Below the pieces are notes generated by a model, which was not told the DNA's origin, searched no databases, and saw only the letters and a program-made list of their open reading frames with translations. From Actinomycetales bacterium (GTDB lineage Bacteria > Actinomycetota > Actinomycetes > Actinomycetales > Actinomycetaceae): a DNA stretch of 36,425 nt. How positions within the stretch are numbered: position 1 is the first letter of the stretch; every line of letters starts with the position of its first letter. Shown here piece after piece: positions 17,365 through 24,935 of the stretch. The position numbers and the translations under genes were made by a program. The stretch spans positions 1 to 36,425 of the forward strand of contig JADGOQ010000084.1 of NCBI GenBank assembly GCA_017882885.1. Reading direction: 5' to 3'.

Positions 17365-18057
17365 CTACAGGGTCGGGCTCGTTCCCCCGGCGTCCTGCTG
17401 CCGCACGCCGAGGAAGTTCTCCACCGACTTCACGCCCGGGGTGTTCTCCGCAGCTTCCTGGATGGCGTGCTTCTGCTCCCGGCTGCTGACCAGTCCCCAG
17501 ATCTCGACCTTCCCGCGGACGACGACGACGTTGATGGGCTCGGCCTGTTCGCCGCTGATCGAGGTGACCTGCGCCCAGATGGCGTCATGTGTCGCCTTGT
17601 CGTCCGGCGGGGTGATGGCCTCCCGCGCCTCGGCGGACACATACCGCAGCACGTCGGTCCGGGAGACCACCCCGATCATCCTGCTCGCCCGCACGACGGG
17701 CACCAGCCGGATGCCGTGCTGCCGCATCAGGAGGCCCACTTCCTGCAGGGGGAGTTCCGGGGTCACCATGACCGGGTTCGCCGTCATGATCTCTTTCGCC
17801 TTACGACTGTAGGTCTTCCTGTACTCCTCGTGGAGGCTGCCACCCACGACGTTCCTCTGCCACCAGGACCTGCGCCCCGCCTCGGAGACCCGCCGCACCA
17901 CGTCACCTTCGGACACGACACCGACGACCTGCCCCCGGGAGTCGACCACCGGAACCACCTTGATGTGGTATTCGATGAGGACCGCGATGATCTCGGCGAC
18001 CGTCGTGTCAGGGTTGACAGTGATCACGTTTTCGGTCATGACGTCGGATGCCTGCAT
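17365..18057 (-). CDS. CBS-CBS-BON domain protein
   Basis: A 230-residue cytoplasmic protein. The first CBS motif starts ASDVMTENVITVNPDTT and includes IKVVPVVDSRGQVVGVVSEGDVV. After a basic linker, a second CBS motif (AKEIMTANPVMVTPELPLQEV, with VSRTDVLRYV) follows to about residue 147. A C-terminal BON domain includes INVVVVRGKVEIWGLVSS and ENTPGVKSVENFLGV. CBS pairs bind adenosine nucleotides or sense energy and ionic state. BON domains bind phospholipid or act in stress proteins. The combination is common in actinobacterial stress or dormancy-type proteins. I prefer ATG 18057 (GGAG 6 bp upstream) to ATG 18069. It is the first gene of an operon with the VOC and DUF4255 genes. Confidence 0.91.
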   Translation of the reverse strand: MQASDVMTENVITVNPDTTVAEIIAVLIEYHIKVVPVVDSRGQVVGVVSEGDVVRRVSEAGRRSWWQRNVVGGSLHEEYRKTYSRKAKEIMTANPVMVTPELPLQEVGLLMRQHGIRLVPVVRASRMIGVVSRTDVLRYVSAEAREAITPPDDKATHDAIWAQVTSISGEQAEPINVVVVRGKVEIWGLVSSREQKHAIQEAAENTPGVKSVENFLGVRQQDAGGTSPTL

Positions 18058-18163
18058 CGCGCGCTCCATTGCAAGACGGGATGGTTGTGGACTTCGAATC
18101 TATTCCCGGGGCGAGGGCGCCACACGGGCTTTCGGGGTTCGCCCCGAGGAGGACAATCGGGGG

Positions 18164-18964
18164 GTGCGTACCCGCCAGACCCTCCTCGTCGCGACGGCGT
18201 CGGTTGGGCTGGTGCTCGGAGCGTGCGGTTCGCCGTCGTCGCCACCGCCGGAGGGGTCGCCTTCGCCCGCTCCGTCTGGGTCGGTTGCGCCCACGGGGAC
18301 CTGGGCGCCGACCTCGCCCTCGCCAGCACTCCCGACGACGCCGCCCCAGACGAGTCCGGCGGCCCCGGCGTCGCCCACCGAACCACCGACCACGGCCGTC
18401 GAGGAGTTCCGCTCGTCCATCAGCACCGTCACCTCCGCCGACCTGGGGTCATCGTGGCGCGAGGGCTGTCCCGTCTCGCCGGAGCAACTCCGCGCCGTCG
18501 ACGTCTCCCACTGGGGGTACGAGGGCGCGGTCCACACCGGGCGCCTGATCGTTGCGGCAGCCGTCGCCGACGACGTCGCGGACATCATGGAGGACCTGTT
18601 CCAGGCCCGATTCCCGATCGAGCGCATGACCCCGGTGGACGCGTTCGGCGCGGACGACGACGCCAGCATGGCAGCCAACAACACAAGCGCGTTCAACTGC
18701 AGGGCGATCACGGGCGGGACGGAGTGGTCGGAGCACGCCTACGGGCAGGCGATCGACGTGAACCCGCTGGTCAACCCCTACGTCAACGGCTCCGTGGTGC
18801 TCCCGCCCGGCGGGGCGGGGTACGTCGACCGCTCGCTGGCCGCGCCCGGCATGATCCACGCGGGCGACGACGTCGTGCGCGCCTTCGCCGCTCGCGGCTG
18901 GTCGTGGGGTGGGGCGTGGGCCAAGCCGATCGACTACCAGCACTTCTCCGCCTCGGGGGGCTGA
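18164..18964 (+). CDS. M15 family D-Ala-D-Ala carboxypeptidase-like lipoprotein
   Basis: A 266-residue exported protein. A short basic N-terminus (VRTRQ) and hydrophobic stretch end in LVLGACGS, a plausible lipobox with Cys about 22. A Ser/Pro/Thr-rich linker follows to about residue 75. The catalytic domain has TEWSEHAYGQAIDVNPLVNP, which provides the M15 His and Asp zinc ligands, and PIDYQHF near the C-terminus, which provides the second His. Family members (VanY/M15C, Ply-type) trim peptidoglycan stems or cross-links. It probably acts in the cell wall, anchored to the membrane. The GTG 18164 is preceded by GAGGAGG at 11-bp spacing. It is divergent from the CBS-BON gene. Confidence 0.88.
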   Translation: MRTRQTLLVATASVGLVLGACGSPSSPPPEGSPSPAPSGSVAPTGTWAPTSPSPALPTTPPQTSPAAPASPTEPPTTAVEEFRSSISTVTSADLGSSWREGCPVSPEQLRAVDVSHWGYEGAVHTGRLIVAAAVADDVADIMEDLFQARFPIERMTPVDAFGADDDASMAANNTSAFNCRAITGGTEWSEHAYGQAIDVNPLVNPYVNGSVVLPPGGAGYVDRSLAAPGMIHAGDDVVRAFAARGWSWGGAWAKPIDYQHFSASGG

Positions 18965-18991
18965 CGGCAGCCACCCACTCGCCGCCGTCAG
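18961..18991 (+). terminator. Possible hairpin terminator after the M15 peptidase gene
   Basis: CTGACGGC and GCCGTCAG form a perfect 8-bp stem around a 15-base loop, beginning at the stop codon. There is no T tract and the loop is long, so support is modest. Confidence 0.4.
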
Positions 18992-19009
18992 AAGCGCCCC
19001 GGCCCCGCC

Positions 19010-19273
19010 CTAACCGTGGTCGACCTGCGCCCGGACGGACGACAGGCCGAGGAACCCGCCCGCCAGCCCCAGCGCCGCACCCGCCACCCGGATCCCGGCC
19101 CCGGCCCTGAAGCGGGGGAGGCGAAGCCGCCGGTCCAGCCCGGCGGCGCCACGGACGATCAGGAACGGGAAGAGCCCCAGGAACAGGGGGGCGAGGAAGC
19201 CGAGGACCACCAGCCGCCGCCGCAGGCTGTACTCGTGGCCTGCCCAGTCGAGGTACTTCCGCATGGCCGGCAC
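19010..19273 (-). CDS. Truncated isoprenylcysteine methyltransferase-like membrane protein fragment
   Basis: An 87-residue frame beginning MPAMRKYLDWAGHEYSLRRR at GTG 19273, directly after the polymerase stop (TGAGTG) with AAAGGCGG upstream. Two hydrophobic segments (residues about 21-43 and 60-78) end in GLSSVRAQVDHG and then a stop. This resembles the N-terminal half of actinobacterial ICMT/phosphatidylethanolamine-methyltransferase-like proteins. In those, a similar WSVxxQ segment leads into the SAM-binding GTPxP...GPYxxxRNP region, which is absent here from all frames down to 18965. It is therefore probably a 3'-truncated gene, though a functional small membrane protein cannot be excluded. 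I recall the family pattern; no alignment was possible. Confidence 0.5.
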   Translation of the reverse strand: MPAMRKYLDWAGHEYSLRRRLVVLGFLAPLFLGLFPFLIVRGAAGLDRRLRLPRFRAGAGIRVAGAALGLAGGFLGLSSVRAQVDHG

Positions 19274-20932
19274 TCAGTCCGCCTTTCCATAGTCGTCGAC
19301 GATCGCGACGTCGAGCGGGAAGTCCACCGGGAAGGTCCCGAACAGCAGCCGGCCCGCACTGGCGGCCGCGGCGCCGACGGCGGTGGCGACGTCGTCGGCC
19401 AGCGCGTCGGGGGTGAGGACCACCACCTCGTCGTGGAGGAAGAACACCAGGTGCGGTTCGCCGCCCAACTCGCGGAGCCGGCCCCGGAGGTCGGCCATCC
19501 AGCACAGCGCCCACTCGGCGGCGGTTCCCTGCACCACGAAGTTGCGGGTGAAGCGGCCCCAGTCGCGGGCCCGCTGGCCGGCGCGCCGGCGGTCGGCGGC
19601 GGTGGCGTCCTGCTCGCTCGCCCGGCGCTGGACCGCGTTCCAGGATGCCGGGGGCAGCGGTGAGGTCCGCCCCAGCCACGTGCGGACGACGTCGCCCGCC
19701 TCCCCCCGTCGTGCGGCGTCCTCGACCACGCCGATCGCCCGCGGGAAGGCGCGCACCAGGCGGGGCATGAGTTCCGCGGACGCGCCCGTGGTCGCGCCGT
19801 AGAGTGCGCCGAGCATCGCGACCTTCGCGTGGGCGCGGGTATCGACCACCCCCCGGTCCACGAGCCCCTGGTAGAGGTCCCTACCCCGCGCGGCCTCGGC
19901 CATGCGCTCGTCCCTCGCCATCGCGGCCAGCACGCGCGGCTCGAGCTGCGCGACGTCCGCCACCACCAGCGTCCACCCCGGGTCCGCGACGACGGCGCCG
20001 CGCACCTGCCTGGGCAGCTGCAGCGCCCCCCCACCGCGGGTCGCCCACCGGCCGGTGACCACGCCGCCGGGGACGTACTCGGGGTGGAACCGGGTGCGGC
20101 CGTCGGGATCGGTGTGCACCCAGGCGTCCAGCCACGCCCATCCGTTGGCGGTGTGGAGGCGGGCGAGCTTCTTGTACTCCAGCAGTGGTGCGATCGCCGG
20201 GTGCTCGATCTCGCGCAGCTCCCAGCTCCGCGTGGTCCGCGCCTCGATCCCGGCGCCGCGCAGGGCGCGCAGCAGCTCGACGGGGGAGTCGGGGTTCAGG
20301 CGGGGCGCCGCGAGTTCGGTGCGGACCTGCTCCTGGAGGCGTTCGAGCGCGGCGGGCCGGAAGCCGGGGCGCGGGCGGGGGCCGAGCAGGTCCGCGAGGA
20401 TCCGCTCGTGCGCCGGGACGGACCAGGGCAGGCCGTCGTGGCTCATCTCGGCCGCGATCAGGGCACCGGCCGACTCCGCGGCCAGCAGGGTGGCGAGGCG
20501 GCCGGGTTCGGGCGCGTGGGCGAGGGCCGCCCGCTGCCGCTCCCGTTCCGCCAGCACCTCCTCCGGGGGGAGGGGCTGGGCGCCGAAGAGGGGTAGGGCG
20601 TCCGCGAGTTCGTCCGCGGCGGCGCTGTCCCAGACCTCCGACAGTGGGGGCGCACCGAGTGCGGCGCGCAGGATGGAGCGGCACAGGCGCAGGTCGTGGC
20701 ACCGCTCCACGCGAACACCGGCCCTCAGCAGCGGCGGGTAGCTGGTGGCGGTGTCCGCCCACACCCAGCGCGGGTGCGCGGTCTCGAGTTCGCGGACGCG
20801 TGCTGGGAGGTCACGCGGTGGGACCACCTCGTGGGCCGACGTCGCCCCGCCCGGGCCGCCGCGTGCGAGCACGGTGAGGTGCACGCCGTCGGCCGCTGCC
20901 GCGAGCACGACCTCCGCCCGGGCGCCCGTCAT
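19274..20932 (-). CDS. PolA-like family A DNA polymerase (annotated family: bifunctional 3'-5' exonuclease/DNA polymerase)
   Basis: A 552-residue protein, shorter than PolA (about 900). The N-terminal exonuclease-like part (VWADTATSYPPLLRAGVRVE, CHDLRLCRSILR) lacks an obvious DxE motif, so proofreading is doubtful. The polymerase part has motif A VVADVAQLEPRVLAAM (compare DYSQIELR of Pol I), motif B RAHAKVAMLGALYGATTG and motif C FFLHDEVVV with catalytic HDE. The metal-binding aspartates are therefore kept while the motif A side chains differ. This is a known actinobacterial second PolA-like family, presumably for repair or gap filling. The ATG overlaps the stop of the acyl-CoA ligase (TAATG), so the two are translationally coupled. 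Confidence 0.92.
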   Translation of the reverse strand: MTGARAEVVLAAAADGVHLTVLARGGPGGATSAHEVVPPRDLPARVRELETAHPRWVWADTATSYPPLLRAGVRVERCHDLRLCRSILRAALGAPPLSEVWDSAAADELADALPLFGAQPLPPEEVLAERERQRAALAHAPEPGRLATLLAAESAGALIAAEMSHDGLPWSVPAHERILADLLGPRPRPGFRPAALERLQEQVRTELAAPRLNPDSPVELLRALRGAGIEARTTRSWELREIEHPAIAPLLEYKKLARLHTANGWAWLDAWVHTDPDGRTRFHPEYVPGGVVTGRWATRGGGALQLPRQVRGAVVADPGWTLVVADVAQLEPRVLAAMARDERMAEAARGRDLYQGLVDRGVVDTRAHAKVAMLGALYGATTGASAELMPRLVRAFPRAIGVVEDAARRGEAGDVVRTWLGRTSPLPPASWNAVQRRASEQDATAADRRRAGQRARDWGRFTRNFVVQGTAAEWALCWMADLRGRLRELGGEPHLVFFLHDEVVVLTPDALADDVATAVGAAAASAGRLLFGTFPVDFPLDVAIVDDYGKAD

Positions 20933-22725
20933 TACGCGTAGATCGAGTCGATCAGGTCCTTGTGGGTCACGAGCACGTCCTGCCGCTTCACCTTGAAGGT
21001 CGGCGTGAGCAGGTCGTTCTCGAGGGTGAAGTCCTCGGGCAGGATGCGGATCTCGCGGATCGATTCCGAGCGTGAGAACCGCTGGTTCACGCGGTCGACC
21101 GCGGCCTGGATGTGCTCGCGCACGAAGGGGTCGGTGGCGGCCTGCTCCACCGTGAGCGGGGGACGGTCGTGGTTGGCCAGCCACGCGGGGAGGACGTCCG
21201 CGTCCAGGGTGATGAGCGCCGCGATGAACGGCCGGTTGTCCCCGACCGCGACCACCTGCGAGATCAGGGGATGGGCGCGCAGCGGGTCCTCCAGGAGGGC
21301 CGGGGCCACGTTCTTGCCGCTGGCGGTGACGATCAGTTCCTTCTTGCGTCCCGTGATCGACAGGTAGCCGTCGGCGTCGAAGGAGCCGAGGTCGCCGGTG
21401 TGGAACCAGCCGTCCTGGATCGCCTCGGCGGTGGCGGCCGGGTTGTTGTGGTAGCCGCGGAACACGCCGACCCCCTTGACGAGGACCTCCCCATCCTCCG
21501 CGATCCGGAACGAGGTGCCCGGCATGCACCGCCCGACGGTCCCCATGCGGGTGTGCGCGAGCGTGCTCAGGGTGGTCTGCGCCGTCGTCTCCGTGAGGCC
21601 GTAGCCCTCGAGCATGTGCACGCCGATTCCCCGGTAGAAGTTGCCGAGCCGCTCACCGAGTGGGGCGCCGGCGGAGAACATGTAGTGGAGGTTCCCGCCG
21701 AGGACCGCGCGCAGCTTCGAGTAGACCAGAGCGTCCGCAAGGCGGTGCTGGAGTGTCACTGCGCGGCTGGCCCTCCCGGGCGATTCGAGGGAGCGTGAGT
21801 ACACCACCGCCACCCTGGATGCCCACCGGAAGATGGCCTTCTTCAGCCCCTTGCCCGTCTTGAGCTCGGCGCTGGTGTAGATCTTCTCCCACACGCGCGG
21901 GACTCCCACGATCATGGAGGGCCTGAAGGAGGCGAGATCCGCCACGGCACGCTTCGTCTCGGTGTGCCCCATGGGGACCGGCGTGATCAGCATGATCACC
22001 TCCATGACCCGGGCGAAGATGTGGGCGAGCGGGAGGAACAGCAGCAGCGATGCCCCCGGCTCCCTCACCACGTCCGGGAGGAGCGCGATGGTCTCCTCCG
22101 ACAGCTCCACGAAGTTGCCGTGTGTCAGCTCCACACCCTTCGGGAGTCCGGTGGTCCCCGACGTGTAGATGATGGTGGCCACGTCGTCGAGTCCCACGCC
22201 GGCGACGGCGTCGTCCGCCTCCGCGTCCGTGAGGTCGCTACCCCGCTCCCGGAGCCGGCCCAGGTCGTCGTTGTCGAACACCCAGACGTCCCGGACGCCG
22301 TGCCCGTCCCCCTCGGCGCGCGCGCCGGCGACGACGTCGGCGAGGGCGTCGTCCTCGACGAACGCGGCCACGCACCCGGCATCGATAAGGATCCATTGCG
22401 TCTGCGACGCGGACGAGGTCTCGTACACCGGCACGGGTACGGCACCGACGTGCCAGATCGCCAGGTCGGCGAGCGTCCACTCCAACCGGGTGTGGGACAT
22501 GATCGCAATGCTGTCACCCGCACCGTACCCGGCTGCCTTGAGACCCTTCGCAAGCCCTCGCACGACCTCCAGGGTCTTTGCCGCCGACCAGTCGACCCAG
22601 ACGTCGCCGACCTTCTCGCGGTACAGCGTGGTGGCCGGGCTCTGGGTGCCGTGCCTGATGAGGTAGTCGCTGATCGACGTTCCCGGGTCAACACTCGCGA
22701 GGCGCGCAGCGTGGATTTCAGCCAT
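20932..22725 (-). CDS. Long-chain fatty acid-CoA ligase (FadD15-like)
   Basis: A 597-residue AMP-forming synthetase of the usual FadD15/ACSL length. The phosphate loop is IIYTSGTTGLPKGVELTHGN, the A5 motif is GYGLTETTAQTTLS, the A7-A8 region is GWFHTGDLGSFDADGYLSITGRKKE (shown in parts) and the acceptor lysine region follows near the C-terminus (LTPTFKVKRQDVL). It activates fatty acids to acyl-AMP and then acyl-CoA at the inner membrane. The ATG 22725 has AAAGGAG at 5-bp spacing. The polymerase follows in a one-base stop/start overlap. This pairing may be simple operon packing rather than a shared pathway. Confidence 0.95.
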   Translation of the reverse strand: MAEIHAARLASVDPGTSISDYLIRHGTQSPATTLYREKVGDVWVDWSAAKTLEVVRGLAKGLKAAGYGAGDSIAIMSHTRLEWTLADLAIWHVGAVPVPVYETSSASQTQWILIDAGCVAAFVEDDALADVVAGARAEGDGHGVRDVWVFDNDDLGRLRERGSDLTDAEADDAVAGVGLDDVATIIYTSGTTGLPKGVELTHGNFVELSEETIALLPDVVREPGASLLLFLPLAHIFARVMEVIMLITPVPMGHTETKRAVADLASFRPSMIVGVPRVWEKIYTSAELKTGKGLKKAIFRWASRVAVVYSRSLESPGRASRAVTLQHRLADALVYSKLRAVLGGNLHYMFSAGAPLGERLGNFYRGIGVHMLEGYGLTETTAQTTLSTLAHTRMGTVGRCMPGTSFRIAEDGEVLVKGVGVFRGYHNNPAATAEAIQDGWFHTGDLGSFDADGYLSITGRKKELIVTASGKNVAPALLEDPLRAHPLISQVVAVGDNRPFIAALITLDADVLPAWLANHDRPPLTVEQAATDPFVREHIQAAVDRVNQRFSRSESIREIRILPEDFTLENDLLTPTFKVKRQDVLVTHKDLIDSIYA

Positions 22726-22746
22726 TCCGACTCCTTTGTCGAGTCG

Positions 22747-22752
22747 ATTATC
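22747..22752 (-). promoter_or_regulatory. Possible -10 element for the acyl-CoA ligase operon
   Basis: GATAAT lies on the minus strand 21 bp before the ATG at 22725 and just upstream of the AAAGGAG ribosome binding site. No good -35 element is visible at 16-18 bp. The 90 bp between this gene and the upstream coo operon hold nothing else I can support. Confidence 0.33.
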
Positions 22753-22815
22753 CCGCAGGTACGCTCCACTGGGCGCGGACGTCGAACTGGGTCGTGAGCG
22801 CGTCGGTGGGTGGTT

Positions 22816-24036
22816 TCACGGCAGGACATCGAACAGCAAGTCAGCGAGCCCGAATCGTGGTTCCACCAACCGGTGGCCGAAGGGGCTCACGTCGATGCGT
22901 CTGCGCATCAGAGACCGGTAGATACCGATGCTGCGGATGTTGCCGGCCAACTGCGCACCGGTGATCCGGCCGTCGCGGAGGTAGACGGACCGCAGTTGCT
23001 GTCCGTCGCCCCAGCGGAGCACGGCGTCGGGGTTGTCGGTCGAGCCGACCGCAACGATCGGCACACCGAGGTGCTTGAGGCTGTTCATCGCTTCGGCGCC
23101 CTCGTAGGTCAGCTGCGCGCCAAGCAGGTTGGCGGCGGCGATCGGCGCCTGCCTGACGGCGTTGTGGAAGATCGCGTGCACATAACGCTCGCCGGTCATG
23201 TAGTCGCGCGTCACTGCCACGTCACCAGCGGCCACCACGCCGGGCGCAGAGGTCCGCAGCGAGTCGTCCACCAGCACGCCCCAATCGGTTTGGATGGCGG
23301 AGTCGGCGAGGTGGCCGATGTGTGGCTTGACGCCGGTCGCCGCCAGCACGAGGTCGGCCGTGAGGGCGCTGCCGTCGGCCAACCGGACGCCATTGGCGGG
23401 ATTTCCGATGAACGCGGTCGCCTCCACGCCGAGCCGGAGCGTGACCCCGCGCGCTCGCACGGCCGCCTCTGCGATGGCGGAGGTCTCGCGGTCGAGTGCC
23501 CGGGGCATGAGCCACGACCGGCGGCCGACGATCGTGGTGTCCACTCCGAGGTCCGCGAGCAGCAGCGACAGCTCCACCCCGATGAAGCCGTTGCCCACCA
23601 CGAGGGCGGTTCGGCACTCCTGCGAGCGCACTCGGGCCAGCAGCGACCGGGCCGTGCTCAGGGACTTGAAGTCCAGGATCCCGGGTAGGTCCGCCCCCTC
23701 GAGCGGTGCGTGCAGCCGACTGCCGGAGGCGACGACGAGCCCCTCATAGGCGAGGCGGGCGCCGTCGTCGAGCACGACCTCACGGTTGTCGGTGTCGACC
23801 CCGCGCACGACGGCGCCGCGCCGCTCCTCGATGCCGAGGCGGCGGGCGGCGTCCTGTCCCTTCCAGAACAGCGGGCCCTCGCGACCGGTCAGCAGGTGGT
23901 CGGCGAGCGCGACCGGAGAGTACGGCGGGAACGGCTCCGCGGACAGTGCGGTGACCGAGCCGTGGGGATCGAGCCGCCGGAGCGTCTCCGCGGCCGTGAT
24001 CCCGGCGGGCCCGGTTCCGATCACGACGACGTGCAT
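22816..24036 (-). CDS. FAD/NAD(P)-dependent oxidoreductase of the CO dehydrogenase operon (FNOR type)
   Basis: A 406-residue pyridine nucleotide-disulphide-type flavoprotein. The N-terminal FAD loop is VIGTGPAGITAAE (Gly7, Gly9, Gly12), followed by PYSPVALADHLLTG. The NAD(P) loop is VVGNGFIGVELSLLLADLG (148-153). The second FAD motif is LAATGVKPHIG with APGVVAAGDVAVT (264-274). It lacks a redox CXXC, so it is not a disulphide reductase. Similar proteins encoded next to CooS and CooF are proposed to pass electrons from CO oxidation through the ferredoxin to NAD(P)+. The ATG overlaps the cooC stop (TGATG), with TTGGAGG upstream. It is the last gene of the operon. NADH and NADPH preference cannot be decided by eye. 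Confidence 0.92.
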   Translation of the reverse strand: MHVVVIGTGPAGITAAETLRRLDPHGSVTALSAEPFPPYSPVALADHLLTGREGPLFWKGQDAARRLGIEERRGAVVRGVDTDNREVVLDDGARLAYEGLVVASGSRLHAPLEGADLPGILDFKSLSTARSLLARVRSQECRTALVVGNGFIGVELSLLLADLGVDTTIVGRRSWLMPRALDRETSAIAEAAVRARGVTLRLGVEATAFIGNPANGVRLADGSALTADLVLAATGVKPHIGHLADSAIQTDWGVLVDDSLRTSAPGVVAAGDVAVTRDYMTGERYVHAIFHNAVRQAPIAAANLLGAQLTYEGAEAMNSLKHLGVPIVAVGSTDNPDAVLRWGDGQQLRSVYLRDGRITGAQLAGNIRSIGIYRSLMRRRIDVSPFGHRLVEPRFGLADLLFDVLP

Positions 24037-24935
24037 CACACCTCCAAGAGGGCGGGCTCGTGATGGTGGTGATGCTCGTGCTGGTGGTGGTACCCGCCCA
24101 CGAGGTGGGCGGCCAGGTGGGCGACGGCGTCGAGCACCGGCCCACCCGCGAGGAGGTCCTCGACGGACGGCTCGCTGAGCTGCACCGCGGCATCCGCCGG
24201 CACGGTGTGCACCGAGGCGAACGCGCGCCCGCCGAGCTGCTCCACGAGGTCCAGCACGCGGTCCTTGTCGGCGGCGCCGTTCGCCCGGTTCACGACGAGG
24301 TGTTGGTTCGTGATGCCGAGGTCGGCCGCCAACCGAGCGGTCTCCAGCCCCACCGCGACCGAGTTGTAGCTGGGCTCGACCACCACCACGCCGACGTCGA
24401 AACCCTTCGCCAGCGCCCGCCCGAAGTGCTCGACGCCGGCGTGGGTGTCCATCACGACGACGTCGTCGGGCCGCAGGCGCATGTCCGCCAGAACGGACGC
24501 CATCACGGCGTTCTCCGGGCACAGGCAGCCGCCACCGGCGCGCTGCACGCCCCCCATCACGACGAGCCGGATGTCGTCCGGCGCCGCAACGGACAGGCGA
24601 TCAACGACGTCCCTGGTGTCCGGGTTGAGGCGCAGCATGCCGCCGGCCCCCTCCCCGGGGCGTGCCCCGGTCTTCTCCTCCACGTAGTCGTCGGCCCGGG
24701 AGACCGGGACGATCGCGGCGGCCTCCGCAGGCGGGATGCCCAGCGTGACGGCAAGGTTGCGCTGCTCGTCCGCGTCGACGGCGATCACCGCCGCGCCGGC
24801 GCGGGCGATGACCCGGCTGAGCAGCGCGGCAAGCGTGGTCTTGCCGACCCCGCCCTTGCCGACGACGACGATCCGGGTCCCGCCCGGCTGCAGCGCGGGG
24901 ATGGCGCCGTGGTCGTGGCCGCCGTCATCACACAT
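24036..24935 (-). CDS. cooC: CO dehydrogenase nickel-insertion ATPase CooC with His-rich tail
   Basis: A 299-residue MinD/SIMIBI-class ATPase. The deviant Walker A is VVGKGGVGKTT (residues 25-34), followed by VIAVDADEQRNLA, the metal-binding CXC in GGGCLCPENAVM (Cys137, Cys139), VVMDTHAGVEHFGR and HLVVNRANGAAD. CooC dimerises on ATP binding and helps deliver nickel to the CooS C-cluster. The last 20 residues are unusual: YHHQHEHHHHHE holds 8 histidines, and the N-terminus (CDDGGHDHG) also has His and Asp. This looks like a built-in nickel store, a job done by separate CooJ in Rhodospirillum rubrum. ATG 24935 lies 8 bases inside the cooS end; the stop overlaps the flavoprotein start. Confidence 0.94.
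   Translation of the reverse strand: MCDDGGHDHGAIPALQPGGTRIVVVGKGGVGKTTLAALLSRVIARAGAAVIAVDADEQRNLAVTLGIPPAEAAAIVPVSRADDYVEEKTGARPGEGAGGMLRLNPDTRDVVDRLSVAAPDDIRLVVMGGVQRAGGGCLCPENAVMASVLADMRLRPDDVVVMDTHAGVEHFGRALAKGFDVGVVVVEPSYNSVAVGLETARLAADLGITNQHLVVNRANGAADKDRVLDLVEQLGGRAFASVHTVPADAAVQLSEPSVEDLLAGGPVLDAVAHLAAHLVGGYHHQHEHHHHHEPALLEV

Noticed and set aside
24058-24098. A GTG/GTGATG-rich run that looks like a simple repeat.
   Set aside because: It is the coding sequence of the CooC histidine tail read on the other strand, not an independent repeat.
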